Translations under genes and position numbers: made by a program
The notes under the pieces: generated by a model
Seen by the model: only the letters and a program-made list of their open reading frames with translations
The model's database searches: none
Told to the model about the DNA's origin: nothing
Part shown: piece after piece, positions 7,968-15,109 of the stretch
How the letters are laid out: the number at the start of each line of letters is the position of its first letter
Numbering within the stretch: position 1 is the stretch's first letter
DNA from: JADFSZ01 sp022560555 [NCBI: PVC group bacterium]
GTDB taxonomy: Bacteria; GCA-001730085; JADFSZ01
Direction: 5' to 3'
Assembly (NCBI GenBank): GCA_022560555.1
Contig: JADFSZ010000007.1
Location: 1 to 19,842 of the forward strand
Length of the DNA: 19,842 nt

Positions 7968-8264
7968 TTATTTTTTATCCGGCTTTTTTTGTGTTTCAGA
8001 CGTTTTTGATGAAGACGAATCGCTTTTCGAATCTTTGGATGAAGATTTGGGGGCTTCTTTTTTAGCACCTTTTTGATACGACGCGCTTCGGTAATCCGTT
8101 TGATAAAAGCCGCTGCCTTTAAAGAGTATGCCGGAACCACTGCCGATTAGACGTTTGACTCCTTTGCCGCATTCCGGACAGATCTTTATCGGGGCTTCTG
8201 TTATGGGCTGAAAAACCTCAAATTTAAAATCGCATGTTGTGCATCTATATGGATAAGTGGGCAT
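7968..8264 (-). CDS. FmdB-family zinc-ribbon protein
   Basis: This is a small (98-residue) protein that starts MPTYPYRCTTCDFKFEVFQ, the hallmark of the FmdB family, with two CxxC pairs (CTTC at 8-11 and CPEC at about 34-37) forming a zinc ribbon. The following segment SGILFKGSGFYQTDYR is also typical. The last third is low-complexity Ser/Lys/Asp and probably disordered. FmdB was named as a possible regulator of formamidase/amidase genes, but for most members the function is unknown; a ribosome or nucleic-acid role has been suggested only loosely. The ATG at 8264 has no clear Shine-Dalgarno. An unusual ATACRA-type tandem repeat fills the bases directly upstream. The sigma-54 activator gene follows by 18 bases, so the two are probably co-transcribed. 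Confidence 0.93.
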   Translation of the reverse strand: MPTYPYRCTTCDFKFEVFQPITEAPIKICPECGKGVKRLIGSGSGILFKGSGFYQTDYRSASYQKGAKKEAPKSSSKDSKSDSSSSKTSETQKKPDKK

Positions 8265-8266
8265 TT

Positions 8267-8302
8267 TTTCGTATTTCGTATATTGTATTTGTATGTCGTA
8301 TC
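8267..8302. repeat. Short tandem YGTAT/ATACR repeat of about 7-base period upstream of fmdB
   Basis: On the plus strand, YGTAT units begin at 8270, 8277, 8284, 8290 and 8297, so the steps are 7, 7, 6 and 7 bases; read on the minus strand they are ATACGA/ATACAA units. The array lies in the gap between acpS and fmdB and reaches to within a few bases of the fmdB start, so it would be in the fmdB leader if a promoter lies upstream. It could be a protein-binding array, a dispersed intergenic repeat or simple-sequence drift. Confidence 0.6.
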
Positions 8303-8345
8303 ATGGGATAAAGCACAATCATTTTCCATACGCGATATACGGTTT

Positions 8346-8723
8346 TTACCTTTCTAAGATAACCTGTGCAATGGCATACTCGTGTGTATGCGTAATCGAC
8401 ACAAAAATATGAGTGACTCGCAAGTCCTTGGCAACACGCTTAACTTCACCGGATAAATTAACAATTGGTTTCCCGCTAGCCTCATTCATCACCTCAACAT
8501 CGCTCCACTTCATGCGTTTAACTAATCCGCTGCCAAGGGCCTTAAGAAATGCTTCTTTTACCGCAAAACGCGCGGCAAAGTGTCCCGCACAGCGATTTTT
8601 CTTTTGACAATACTCCCTTTCGACGTCTGTAAACACTCTTTTCGTAAAAACATCCCCCCATCGTGACAGGGATTTCACCATACGCGGAATGCTCACAATA
8701 TCTATTCCCGTTCCAAGTATCAT
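8346..8723 (-). CDS. acpS: Holo-[acyl-carrier-protein] synthase
   Basis: AcpS moves the 4'-phosphopantetheine arm of CoA onto the conserved serine of acyl carrier protein, which switches on fatty acid synthesis. The protein starts MILGTGIDIVSIPRM, with the magnesium-binding Asp in GIDIV. It continues with the family motif AARFAVKEAFLKALG, which carries the metal-binding Glu, and ends with VSITHTHEYAIAQVIL. The 125-residue length is normal. I chose ATG 8723 because family members start at M(I)xGxGIDIV; the frame is open further upstream, and a TTG at 8741 would add six residues. A promoter candidate lies just upstream, so it may be transcribed apart from pdxJ, 130 or more bases away. The conserved pdxJ-acpS neighbourhood supports the call. 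Confidence 0.95.
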   Translation of the reverse strand: MILGTGIDIVSIPRMVKSLSRWGDVFTKRVFTDVEREYCQKKNRCAGHFAARFAVKEAFLKALGSGLVKRMKWSDVEVMNEASGKPIVNLSGEVKRVAKDLRVTHIFVSITHTHEYAIAQVILER

Positions 8724-8759
8724 ATAAATACCGTGCCCCAAGGCCTTCCAAACCGGACA

Positions 8760-8789
8760 ATTATAACCTAAATTGAGTTTTTGTGGAAA
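8760..8789 (-). promoter_or_regulatory. Promoter candidate for acpS
   Basis: A perfect TATAAT (8765-8760, minus strand) has a TTTCCA at -35 (8789-8784, four of six) with an 18-base spacer. It lies in the 148-base gap between pdxJ and the ATG of acpS, and would give a leader of about 30 bases to ATG 8723. No terminator for pdxJ is visible in this AT-rich gap. Confidence 0.4.
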
Positions 8790-8871
8790 GTGATTATTAT
8801 TTCTTGAAAAAATATCCTAAAGCATTCTTTGAGGTATTTTATTCTTCTCTGACTTTTCTGCCATTTACGAT

Positions 8872-9582
8872 TTACCGAAGTAGTTTTTTAATTTCCCTAA
8901 CAGCCTCTTCCATACCCACCACGACCGCTCTTGACACAATGGAATGGCCTATATTGACTTCCTCAATTTCCTTTATGGGGACGATATGTACAATATTTTT
9001 ACAATCCAGGCCATGCCCGGCATTGATTCTCAGCCCGCAATTTTTGGCCCAGTGAACAGCTTTGTGGATTTGATTGAGTTCATGTTCAAATGAACCGGTT
9101 TTAAATTTCTCGGCAAAAGCCCCGGTGTGAATCTCGATAAATTCGGCTCCGGATCGAGAGGCCGCTTGAATTTGCTCTTGGATGGGATCGATAAACAAAC
9201 TCACAACAATTCCCTGCTTTTGAAATCTTGGGATCACATCTTTAAGTTTTGAAAGTCCGGATAGCACATCCAATCCACCCTCAGTGGTAATCTCTTCGCG
9301 TTTTTCCGGAACAAACGTTACTTGATCCGGTTTGACCTCTAGAGCAATATTGATAATCTCGTCACTTAAAGCCATTTCGAGATTGAGACGGGTTTTTACA
9401 AAATTTCGTAAGCGCTTGAGATCGTGGTCCTGAACATGCCTTCGATCTTCTCTTAAATGAAGCGTGATCCCGTCACATCCGGCCTCGAGCGCTAAGCGGG
9501 CAAGAACAGCAGGATCCGGCTCATTGCCCCGGCGTGCCTGCCTGAGTGTCGCAACATGATCAATATTAACGCCGAGTTTCAT
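8872..9582 (-). CDS. pdxJ: Pyridoxine 5'-phosphate synthase
   Basis: PdxJ closes the pyridine ring from 1-deoxy-D-xylulose 5-phosphate and 3-amino-2-oxopropyl phosphate in the DXP-dependent vitamin B6 pathway. The 236-residue TIM barrel has all the family marks: LGVNIDHVATLRQARRG at the start, ITLHLREDRRHVQD, FVPEKREEITTEGGLDV, the phosphate-binding NAGHGLD and VNIGHSIVSRAVVVGM. The ATG at 9582 has an AAAGGAT Shine-Dalgarno that overlaps the stop of the preceding ybbR gene, only 10 bases away, so the two are translated from one message. PdxJ next to acpS is common in Gram-negative bacteria. The other pathway genes (pdxA, pdxB, serC) are not in the window. Confidence 0.97.
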   Translation of the reverse strand: MKLGVNIDHVATLRQARRGNEPDPAVLARLALEAGCDGITLHLREDRRHVQDHDLKRLRNFVKTRLNLEMALSDEIINIALEVKPDQVTFVPEKREEITTEGGLDVLSGLSKLKDVIPRFQKQGIVVSLFIDPIQEQIQAASRSGAEFIEIHTGAFAEKFKTGSFEHELNQIHKAVHWAKNCGLRINAGHGLDCKNIVHIVPIKEIEEVNIGHSIVSRAVVVGMEEAVREIKKLLR

Positions 9583-9592
9583 ATTTTATCCT

Positions 9593-10066
9593 TTAGCGTC
9601 TGAGTATATTGGGACTCAAATTCCCCTTGTGACCGGGAGGAATCGATATTTTTTCTTCTAGGAGAACATCGACAATCGGCAATTCGAACCCAAGAGACAA
9701 TTCGTCCGGTAAATGTTCAATGTGCACGGGCAAATGAAACACTCCGGTTTGGTGTATTTCCCTCAAATCAACATATACAATAAGATCTTTCCGCAAAACT
9801 CTCTTTAGATGTTCCGGTTTTCCCTCCAACAGTATATCTACTATTGAGGGTTGAACGGAAATGTCATATGTGTTATTGAACGACACAAGGATATCAATAG
9901 GTACATTTTCTAAAACTCTTTCTTCAAAAAGATATCCCCGGGTGTACTTTGACAAATTCACGCCGAGTTCTCCCTGAATATAGACCCAATATACGATAGC
10001 GAAGATAAAAGCCACCATCTTGAGCCCAAAATTATGAAAAAGCCACTTCGGCCTGGTATATTTCAT
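9593..10066 (-). CDS. YbbR-domain protein, CdaR-like regulator of the c-di-AMP cyclase
   Basis: The 157-residue protein has one membrane helix at about 12-31 (FHNFGLKMVAFIFAIVYWVY), followed by a single YbbR-like beta domain outside the membrane: NVPIDILVSFNNTYDISVQP, VDILLEGKPEHLKRV and VYVDLREIHQTGVFHLPVHI. In Firmicutes CdaR carries four such repeats (about 480 residues) and binds CdaA to set its activity; this is a minimal version. It sits 24 bases after dacA and 10 before pdxJ, the normal place for cdaR. The first segment, WLFHNFGLKMVAF, is typical of the family (LxxNxxLKxxSL). The family is clear from layout and context; regulation of the cyclase is assumed from homologues. Confidence 0.87.
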   Translation of the reverse strand: MKYTRPKWLFHNFGLKMVAFIFAIVYWVYIQGELGVNLSKYTRGYLFEERVLENVPIDILVSFNNTYDISVQPSIVDILLEGKPEHLKRVLRKDLIVYVDLREIHQTGVFHLPVHIEHLPDELSLGFELPIVDVLLEEKISIPPGHKGNLSPNILRR

Positions 10067-10090
10067 TCTTTGAATAGAACCCCTCAGTTT

Positions 10091-10873
10091 TTATTGTACG
10101 AGCTTTTGCAATCTTTCTCTTAGTGATTTTTCATCTAGATCTCTTGTAATTTGACCGCTTGACATAATCGAAATGGCCCCGGTCTCTTCAGACACAGTCA
10201 CGGCCACAGCATCCGTTTCCTCAGATATCCCGAGAGCAGCACGGTGCCGGGTCCCGACGGTTCTTGACAAATAAGGGCTTTGGCTCAACGGTAATATGCA
10301 GAGGGCCGCCGCGAATTTTTCATCTCGAACAATCACGGCTCCGTCATGAAGGGGTGTATGGCTCATAAAAATCGTCACCAGCAATTCACGGCATATTTTC
10401 GAATCAAGACTAACTCCCGTTTCAATGAAATTTTTTAATCCTGTGTTTCTCTCAATGACAACAAGGGCGCCGATATTCTTTTTAGAAAGCAGAACCATGG
10501 CTTTCACTATCTCTTCAATCCATTTTTTACTCCGGAGAGAGCGTCCAAACAAAGGATTTTGGCCCAGCTTGGCCAAGGCCCGGCGCAAATCATTTTGGAA
10601 TATAATAATAAACGCGATAACAGAAAAGGCGAATAATTTAGATAAAAGCCAATCAATCGATTCAAGCTGAAATTTTCTCACAAGAAAAAAGATCACAACA
10701 ATGACGCCAAGCCCCTTGACAATTTGAGCTGTTCTGGTGCCTTGAATCAACAGCAAAATCATATAAAACATGAAACTGATTCCCAGGATTTCAACAATCA
10801 GTTTTCCGTAAAGGCCTAAAAAGACCGGCCAATCAGGCGGCATATTCTGACTTAAATTTTTCCAAAAAGACAT
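10091..10873 (-). CDS. cdaA: Diadenylate cyclase CdaA (DacA), c-di-AMP synthesis
   Basis: This membrane enzyme joins two ATP molecules into the second messenger c-di-AMP, which controls potassium and osmolyte balance and wall homeostasis. From ATG 10873 the protein has 260 residues, close to CdaA's usual 270. Three membrane helices lie at about 23-44, 52-66 and 77-93. The DAC domain follows, with the catalytic DGA at 177-179 (LHDGAVIV) and RHR at 209-211 (GTRHRAALGISE). I chose this start because GGAG stands 7 bases before it and it leaves 26 bases after folP. The open frame runs to 10942, but that start would overlap folP and add a non-family N-terminus. The order folP-cdaA-cdaR matches c-di-AMP operons in deltaproteobacteria and others, except that glmM does not follow. 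Confidence 0.95.
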   Translation of the reverse strand: MSFWKNLSQNMPPDWPVFLGLYGKLIVEILGISFMFYMILLLIQGTRTAQIVKGLGVIVVIFFLVRKFQLESIDWLLSKLFAFSVIAFIIIFQNDLRRALAKLGQNPLFGRSLRSKKWIEEIVKAMVLLSKKNIGALVVIERNTGLKNFIETGVSLDSKICRELLVTIFMSHTPLHDGAVIVRDEKFAAALCILPLSQSPYLSRTVGTRHRAALGISEETDAVAVTVSEETGAISIMSSGQITRDLDEKSLRERLQKLVQ

Positions 10874-10899
10874 TATGTTGCTCCGGAGAACCTTATGGG

Positions 10900-11772
10900 C
10901 TATATTCCATATGAATTCATAATGGCCTCGGCCATTCTGCACGCGTCCCGCGATGCCCGGACATCATGAACCCGCACAATATGGGCCCCATGCAAAACAG
11001 ATACGATGACACTTCCGAGAGACCCGCCCAAACGAAGATTCGGATCATCATGGCCAAGAATTTTTCCAATAAAACTTTTACGGGACGTCCCGACCAAAAT
11101 CGGTCGACGCAGTTTTTGAAAAAAATCCAGATGACGCAAAATCTCCAAATTTTGCCGTGTTGTTTTTCCAAAACCGATGCCCGGATCAATAATAATTTGA
11201 TTTTCGCGTATGCCGTTCTTTTTTGCTTGTTTTATCCATCGTGAAATATCCGCGTAAATATCTTTAATCACGCATGCGTATCGGGCTTTTTTTTGCATCT
11301 CTTTTGAATTTTTTCCTCGACGATGCATCAAAACAATCGGAACATTCCACTCGGCGATCACAGAGCTCATTTCAGGGTCGTCCCTTAGAGCGCTCACATC
11401 GTTGATAAGATCAGCTCCTTCCGAAAGAGCGGCACGCGCGACTTCCGCCTTCGTAGTATCAACCGAAATCCAGATTTTGGTTCTTTTTCTGAGACGTTTA
11501 AGCACCGGCAAAATCCGCTTGATTTCAATCCGGACATCAATAGAGTCAGATCCGGGGCGTGAGGACTCTCCTCCGATATCAATAAAATCAGCCCCCTCGT
11601 CACACATCATAATCGCGCGATCAAAAGCCTGCTTTGGTGACTCATACAGGCCTCCGTCCGAAAATGAGTCCGGCGTCACATTGAGAACACCCATGATATA
11701 GGTGCGCCGTTTAAGCGGAATTGTTCTTGAGCCGATGTGAAGGGATAGTGGGTACGGTGTCGCTTGTGACAT
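10900..11772 (-). CDS. folP: Dihydropteroate synthase
   Basis: FolP condenses p-aminobenzoate with dihydropterin pyrophosphate in folate synthesis; it is the sulfonamide target. The 290 residues show the full set of motifs: IMGVLNVTPDSFSDGG (about 26-41), the pterin-site DIGGESSRPG, LINDVSAL, VLMHRRG, IIIDPGIGFGKTTRQNLEIL, LVGTSRKSFIG and RVHDVRA at the end. The ATG at 11772 has only a weak Shine-Dalgarno. It lies 39 bases after ftsH, and both run in the same direction, an arrangement also found in E. coli (ftsH-folP-glmM). The gene looks intact, with no insertion near the loop where sulfonamide resistance usually arises, though that was judged by eye only. Confidence 0.97.
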   Translation of the reverse strand: MSQATPYPLSLHIGSRTIPLKRRTYIMGVLNVTPDSFSDGGLYESPKQAFDRAIMMCDEGADFIDIGGESSRPGSDSIDVRIEIKRILPVLKRLRKRTKIWISVDTTKAEVARAALSEGADLINDVSALRDDPEMSSVIAEWNVPIVLMHRRGKNSKEMQKKARYACVIKDIYADISRWIKQAKKNGIRENQIIIDPGIGFGKTTRQNLEILRHLDFFQKLRRPILVGTSRKSFIGKILGHDDPNLRLGGSLGSVIVSVLHGAHIVRVHDVRASRDACRMAEAIMNSYGI

Positions 11773-11811
11773 GACTCGTTAATCTTTACCGATAAATACC
11801 GAGAAAATATT

Positions 11812-13767
11812 TTATGAATTTTTATTGGATTCTTGTGCGTCCGGCTGATTCGGAGATTTCTGTTCTTTTTCTGACACTTTGCCCGGCACAATTTCTTTGC
11901 CGTAAATAATATCTCTAACGTCTTTTTCCATTAATACTTCCCGTTCCAGAAGCGCCTCTGACAACTTGCTCAATTGAGTTTTATATTTGACTAAGACATC
12001 GCTTGCATTTTGGTAACATTCATCAATAATTCTTTTCACTTCTATATCAATATTCCCCAGCGTCAGTTGGCTATGAGGGTTTTCCTTCACAAAATCCCTG
12101 GCGAGAAACACCGGTCCATCCTCTTTACCGTAAGACAATGCCCCCATGAGATCACTCATTCCATATTCACATACCATGCGATGAGCAATCTCCGTCGCCC
12201 GTTCCAAATCATTCTGAGCACCGGTGGTCGGTTCGCCAAACGTAAGCATCTCAGAAACCCGTCCACCCAATAAAACCGCGATCGTGTCCATAAATTCATT
12301 GAGGCTTTTTAAATACTTATCCTCTAAAGGAATATTCATCGTGTAACCCAACGCGGCCACACCCCTTGGGATAATAGACACTTTATGCGGTGGATCGGCA
12401 TGCGGTAAAACAACCGATAAAAGAGCGTGTCCGGATTCATGAACCGCAACAATCCTTTTCTCTTTTTCACTGATCACTCGGCTTCGTCTTTCTAATCCTC
12501 CCATCACACGTTCCAAGGCAGTTTCAAGCTCGATCTGGGTAACAGCCTTTTTGTCTCGCCGGGCGGCCAAAAGGGCGGCTTCATTCACAATATTCGCAAG
12601 ATCCGCGCCGGAAAATCCGGAAGTCTGTCTGGCCACAACACGAAGATCAACCTCCTTATCAAGAATAATATTTTTCGTGTGAACTTTTAAGATCCCTTCA
12701 CGTCCTTTGATATCCGGGCGATCAATCACAATCGTACGATCAAAACGTCCCGGCCGCAACAGTGCCGGATCTAAAACATCCGGTCTGTTCGTAGCCGCCA
12801 CTAAAATCACACCGCTAAAAGCGTCAAAACCGTCCATTTCTACTAAAAGAGCATTCAGAGTTTGCTCCCTCTCATCATGACCGCCACCCCACCCGGCTCC
12901 CCGGGAACGGCCAACAGCATCAATTTCATCAATGAACAATATGCAGCCTTTTCCGGTTACTTTCACGCTCTTCCTGGCCTGTGCAAATGTATCGCGAACA
13001 CGCGAGGCGCCGATTCCGACAAACATTTCAACAAAATCTGACCCGGCAATGGTGAAAAATGACACATTGGCTTCTCCGGCAATGGCGCGCGCCAACAATG
13101 TTTTTCCAGTTCCCGGCGGCCCGATCAGCAACACCCCTTTTGGGATCCTTCCGCCCAGACGCTGAAATTTTTTCGGATCTTTCAAAAAGTCGACAATTTC
13201 CACGAGTTCTTCTTTGGCCTCATCGATTCCTGCCACATCCATAAAAGTCGCTGTTTTCTCATCGTCTCCCAATAATTTGGCGCGGCTTTTTCCAAACGAG
13301 AGAACTTTCCCCCCACCTCCCATAGACATTTGCCGATAAAACACAAACCACAAAAAAGCAATAAACAATAAGATAGGCGCAAAATTGAGAAATATTGTCA
13401 TGAGCATAGTCTTAGGCGGCTCAATATTGAAATTGTCAACATGTTTCGTCAAAAGCTCAATCAATTGAGGGGATTCAATCACAAAAACTTTAGCTTGTCT
13501 GTCTTGGCCGTGATATTCAACCGTCACCGTGTTCCCGGCCATAACAGCTTTTCTAATCTTTCCTTGCTCAACATCTGTAATAAATTGTTTATAAGTCAGT
13601 TGCGTAGTTTGGTCAGGCAATTTTGAATTGATCTGTATAAAATACAAAAGAAACAACCCTATCCCAATCCATGTGATGAGAGAACGTTTATTTCGATCTT
13701 TTGGATCTTTCTTCGGGTCCGTTTTTCTTTTTCGGGATGGGGATGTTCTTTTTCCATGGTTCGGCAT
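11812..13767 (-). CDS. ftsH: ATP-dependent zinc metalloprotease FtsH
   Basis: FtsH is a hexameric inner-membrane AAA+ protease that removes misfolded membrane proteins and short-lived regulators. The 651-residue protein has a basic N-terminus (about 28 residues), a first membrane helix (about 29-46), a small periplasmic domain and a second helix (about 122-144). The AAA+ module follows, with Walker A GPPGTGKT (216-223), the pore loop FVEMFVG, Walker B ILFIDE (276-281) and the second region of homology [20 protein letters not shown]. The zinc site is HESGH (443-447), with the distal Asp in GAQNDLERA (about 520). Between the pore region and Walker B there is SVKVTGKG where E. coli has about three residues, a small insertion. 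The C-terminal tail is polar. The ATG at 13767 has AGGAG about 10 bases upstream. It heads the ftsH-folP-cdaA-ybbR-pdxJ run and has its own promoter candidate. Confidence 0.98.
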   Translation of the reverse strand: MPNHGKRTSPSRKRKTDPKKDPKDRNKRSLITWIGIGLFLLYFIQINSKLPDQTTQLTYKQFITDVEQGKIRKAVMAGNTVTVEYHGQDRQAKVFVIESPQLIELLTKHVDNFNIEPPKTMLMTIFLNFAPILLFIAFLWFVFYRQMSMGGGGKVLSFGKSRAKLLGDDEKTATFMDVAGIDEAKEELVEIVDFLKDPKKFQRLGGRIPKGVLLIGPPGTGKTLLARAIAGEANVSFFTIAGSDFVEMFVGIGASRVRDTFAQARKSVKVTGKGCILFIDEIDAVGRSRGAGWGGGHDEREQTLNALLVEMDGFDAFSGVILVAATNRPDVLDPALLRPGRFDRTIVIDRPDIKGREGILKVHTKNIILDKEVDLRVVARQTSGFSGADLANIVNEAALLAARRDKKAVTQIELETALERVMGGLERRSRVISEKEKRIVAVHESGHALLSVVLPHADPPHKVSIIPRGVAALGYTMNIPLEDKYLKSLNEFMDTIAVLLGGRVSEMLTFGEPTTGAQNDLERATEIAHRMVCEYGMSDLMGALSYGKEDGPVFLARDFVKENPHSQLTLGNIDIEVKRIIDECYQNASDVLVKYKTQLSKLSEALLEREVLMEKDVRDIIYGKEIVPGKVSEKEQKSPNQPDAQESNKNS

Positions 13768-13901
13768 AACGTGCTGGCTCCTTATAGTGTTTACTAGAAT
13801 TCTTTTGCTAGTATATGGTCTTTTTCTGTGGATTGAAAATATTGTTCTAAGTTGCTCATAATAGTCATGCTTGAAACGTTTCCGTAGATATTAATTTCCC
13901 A

Positions 13902-13930
13902 ATTTTAGCATAAGTAACGGTTTATGTATA
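13902..13930 (-). promoter_or_regulatory. Promoter candidate for the ftsH operon
   Basis: On the minus strand, TATACA (13930-13925, four of six) and TAAAAT (13907-13902, five of six) are 17 bases apart, in the 190-base gap between recR and ftsH. A transcript would have a leader of about 125 bases, enough to hold the short open frame noted in the findings. No CIRCE-type heat-shock operator is visible in the gap. Confidence 0.4.
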
Positions 13931-13936
13931 TAATCC

Positions 13937-13952
13937 GCGTAAGTCGCTACGC
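13937..13952. other. Small GC-rich hairpin just after recR
   Basis: GCGTA and TACGC form a perfect 5-base-pair stem around a 6-base loop, beginning 5 bases past the recR stop. No T-run follows, so it is not a standard intrinsic terminator. It could protect the recR message end or be accidental. Confidence 0.25.
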
Positions 13953-13957
13953 AATGT

Positions 13958-14569
13958 TTACTGAAAGGCGTGTCGCCCCTCCAAGGATTTCGCGATTGTG
14001 GAAGAATCGATAAATTCCAAGTCCGCCCCGACAGCCAATCCATAGGCAATGCGGGAAATGAGAATCTTGGGAAAAGCCTTGCGGATAAAATTGCAGAGGT
14101 ACAAAGCGGTCGTTTCTCCTTCGGATGTTGTGTTCGTCGCGAGAATAACCTCTTTAATTGCGTTCTCCTTTAAACGACTGATGAGGCCGTTCATTTGTAA
14201 ATTCTCAGGACCGATGCCATCTAAGGGAGATAGAACTCCCATAAGCACATGATACACACCGTTAAATTTCCCGGTTTTTTCTATAGCAACCAGGTCATGC
14301 GGTTCTTCAACAACGCACATGACTGTTTGATCTCTTCGTTGATCCTTACAAATATCACAAGGGCTCACTTCCGTAAAGTTATTACAAAGTTCGCATCGGA
14401 TGACTTTTTCATTCACATCCGTGATCGCGCGGCATAAACTCAAATTGTCCTGTTTTGAACGATTCAAAACAAAATAAGCCAAGCGTTCGGCCGTCCTTGT
14501 TCCGATAGACGGAAGCTTATTAAATTCAGAAATCAGATGTTGAACCAGTCTATCGTAAATATGTCTCAT
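13958..14569 (-). CDS. recR: Recombination mediator RecR
   Basis: RecR acts with RecO (and RecF) to load RecA on single-stranded gaps coated with SSB. From ATG 14569 it has 203 residues, the normal length (E. coli 201). Seen in order: the helix-hairpin-helix start (LPSIGTRTAERLAYFVL, about 19-35), the C4 zinc finger (CELC at 59-62 and CDIC at 71-74), and the Toprim domain with CVVEEPHDLVAIEKTG and VILATNTTSEGETTALYL, ending ISRIAYGLAVGADLEFIDS. The open frame extends to 14698, but those 43 extra residues are not part of the family and would overlap the preceding gene. Thus I place the start at 14569, though there is no clear Shine-Dalgarno. It lies 28 bases after the secreted-protein gene. 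The usual partners dnaX and ybaB are not in the window. Confidence 0.95.
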   Translation of the reverse strand: MRHIYDRLVQHLISEFNKLPSIGTRTAERLAYFVLNRSKQDNLSLCRAITDVNEKVIRCELCNNFTEVSPCDICKDQRRDQTVMCVVEEPHDLVAIEKTGKFNGVYHVLMGVLSPLDGIGPENLQMNGLISRLKENAIKEVILATNTTSEGETTALYLCNFIRKAFPKILISRIAYGLAVGADLEFIDSSTIAKSLEGRHAFQ

Positions 14570-14597
14570 GGATTCATATGCCTTGAGTCTCTTTTCA

Positions 14598-15014
14598 TTA
14601 TGGAAGCGTTCGAGTCTCTGTGACAATACCTCTGTTTTCAATCGTTTCATACACCCTGGCTCCCGGCACACGATAAGATGGCCTGCTCCAAGATCCATAT
14701 GTTCTTTGACGGTGATACGGGATCACTGTTGGCTGTGTTATAACGTAACCTGATGGTGAATATAGAGAATATCCATTTTGAAAATTTCCCGCGTTTCCAT
14801 AAAACACCCTCTGGCTTATAACCGTTTGCGGAGGAATATACGGATCAACCAATCCGGTACCACCTTCAGGGAACCCGCCGGGAACTTCATGAAGACGTCC
14901 CGGGGCGCGTTGAATGTGAGTTTCCGTTGTTGTTACGGTTGTTTGTGCCATGAGACTAGGGTTTAAGCTGACAAGCAGTCCCAATAACAGAGACCATCCC
15001 AATGCTTTTTTCAT
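14598..15014 (-). CDS. Secreted Tyr/Pro/Thr-rich protein of unknown family
   Basis: I do not recognise this 138-residue protein. It has a classic signal peptide: MKK, a hydrophobic core (about 6-18, GWSLLLGLLVSLN), and a likely cut after SLMA at residue 24. The mature part, about 114 residues, is rich in Tyr, Pro, Thr, Arg and Gly, lacks Cys and has no lipobox, so it is probably periplasmic, outer-membrane bound or released. It starts with TTVTTTETHIQRAPGR and ends with ENRGIVTETRTLP, so similar Thr/Glu/Arg patterns bracket a Tyr/Gln-rich middle. The start at 15014 is strongly supported by a perfect AGGAGG 6 bases upstream; the longer open frame to 15173 would overlap mfd. It has its own extended -10 promoter and a nearby palindrome, which suggests regulation separate from mfd. 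No function can be given. Confidence 0.8.
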   Translation of the reverse strand: MKKALGWSLLLGLLVSLNPSLMAQTTVTTTETHIQRAPGRLHEVPGGFPEGGTGLVDPYIPPQTVISQRVFYGNAGNFQNGYSLYSPSGYVITQPTVIPYHRQRTYGSWSRPSYRVPGARVYETIENRGIVTETRTLP

Positions 15015-15069
15015 AACCTTCCTCCTGTTTAAGTCCAAAAACCTTATTGCATGGTACATCAGGGGCCAC

Positions 15070-15078
15070 ATTATACCA
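15070..15078 (-). promoter_or_regulatory. Extended -10 promoter for the secreted-protein gene
   Basis: The minus strand reads TGGTATAAT, a perfect -10 with the TGn extension. No good -35 is visible, as is usual for extended -10 promoters. It would start transcription near 15063, about 50 bases before the ATG at 15014, whose AGGAGG site is perfect. Confidence 0.55.
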
Positions 15079-15109
15079 CAAAAGGAGATGGAGCCTTTGT
15101 CGCTTTTAA

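Noticed and set aside
8326-8342. Imperfect hairpin after acpS (CCGTAT / GTATGG on the minus strand)
   Set aside because: Two of the six pairs are G-U and no T-run follows, so it is too weak to call a terminator.
8817-8864. 15-codon minus-strand frame between pdxJ and acpS
   Set aside because: No Shine-Dalgarno, very short and Lys-rich by AT bias; most likely chance.
10874-10942. Longer start of cdaA overlapping folP
   Set aside because: The ATG at 10873 has a well-spaced GGAG and gives the normal protein length and membrane start.
13628-13861. Plus-strand open frame over the ftsH start region
   Set aside because: Hydrophobic composition comes from the antisense of the FtsH N-terminal coding; no ribosome site and no family resemblance.
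14570-14698. N-terminal extension of recR to 14698
   Set aside because: The added 43 residues do not belong to RecR, whose family starts just before the helix-hairpin-helix, and they overlap the secreted-protein gene.
15078-15100. ACAAAAGG...CCTTTGT inverted repeat as terminator for mfd
   Set aside because: The stem has a bulge and a loop of about eight bases with no T-run beyond the stem, and it overlaps the promoter of the next gene. At most a weak terminator.
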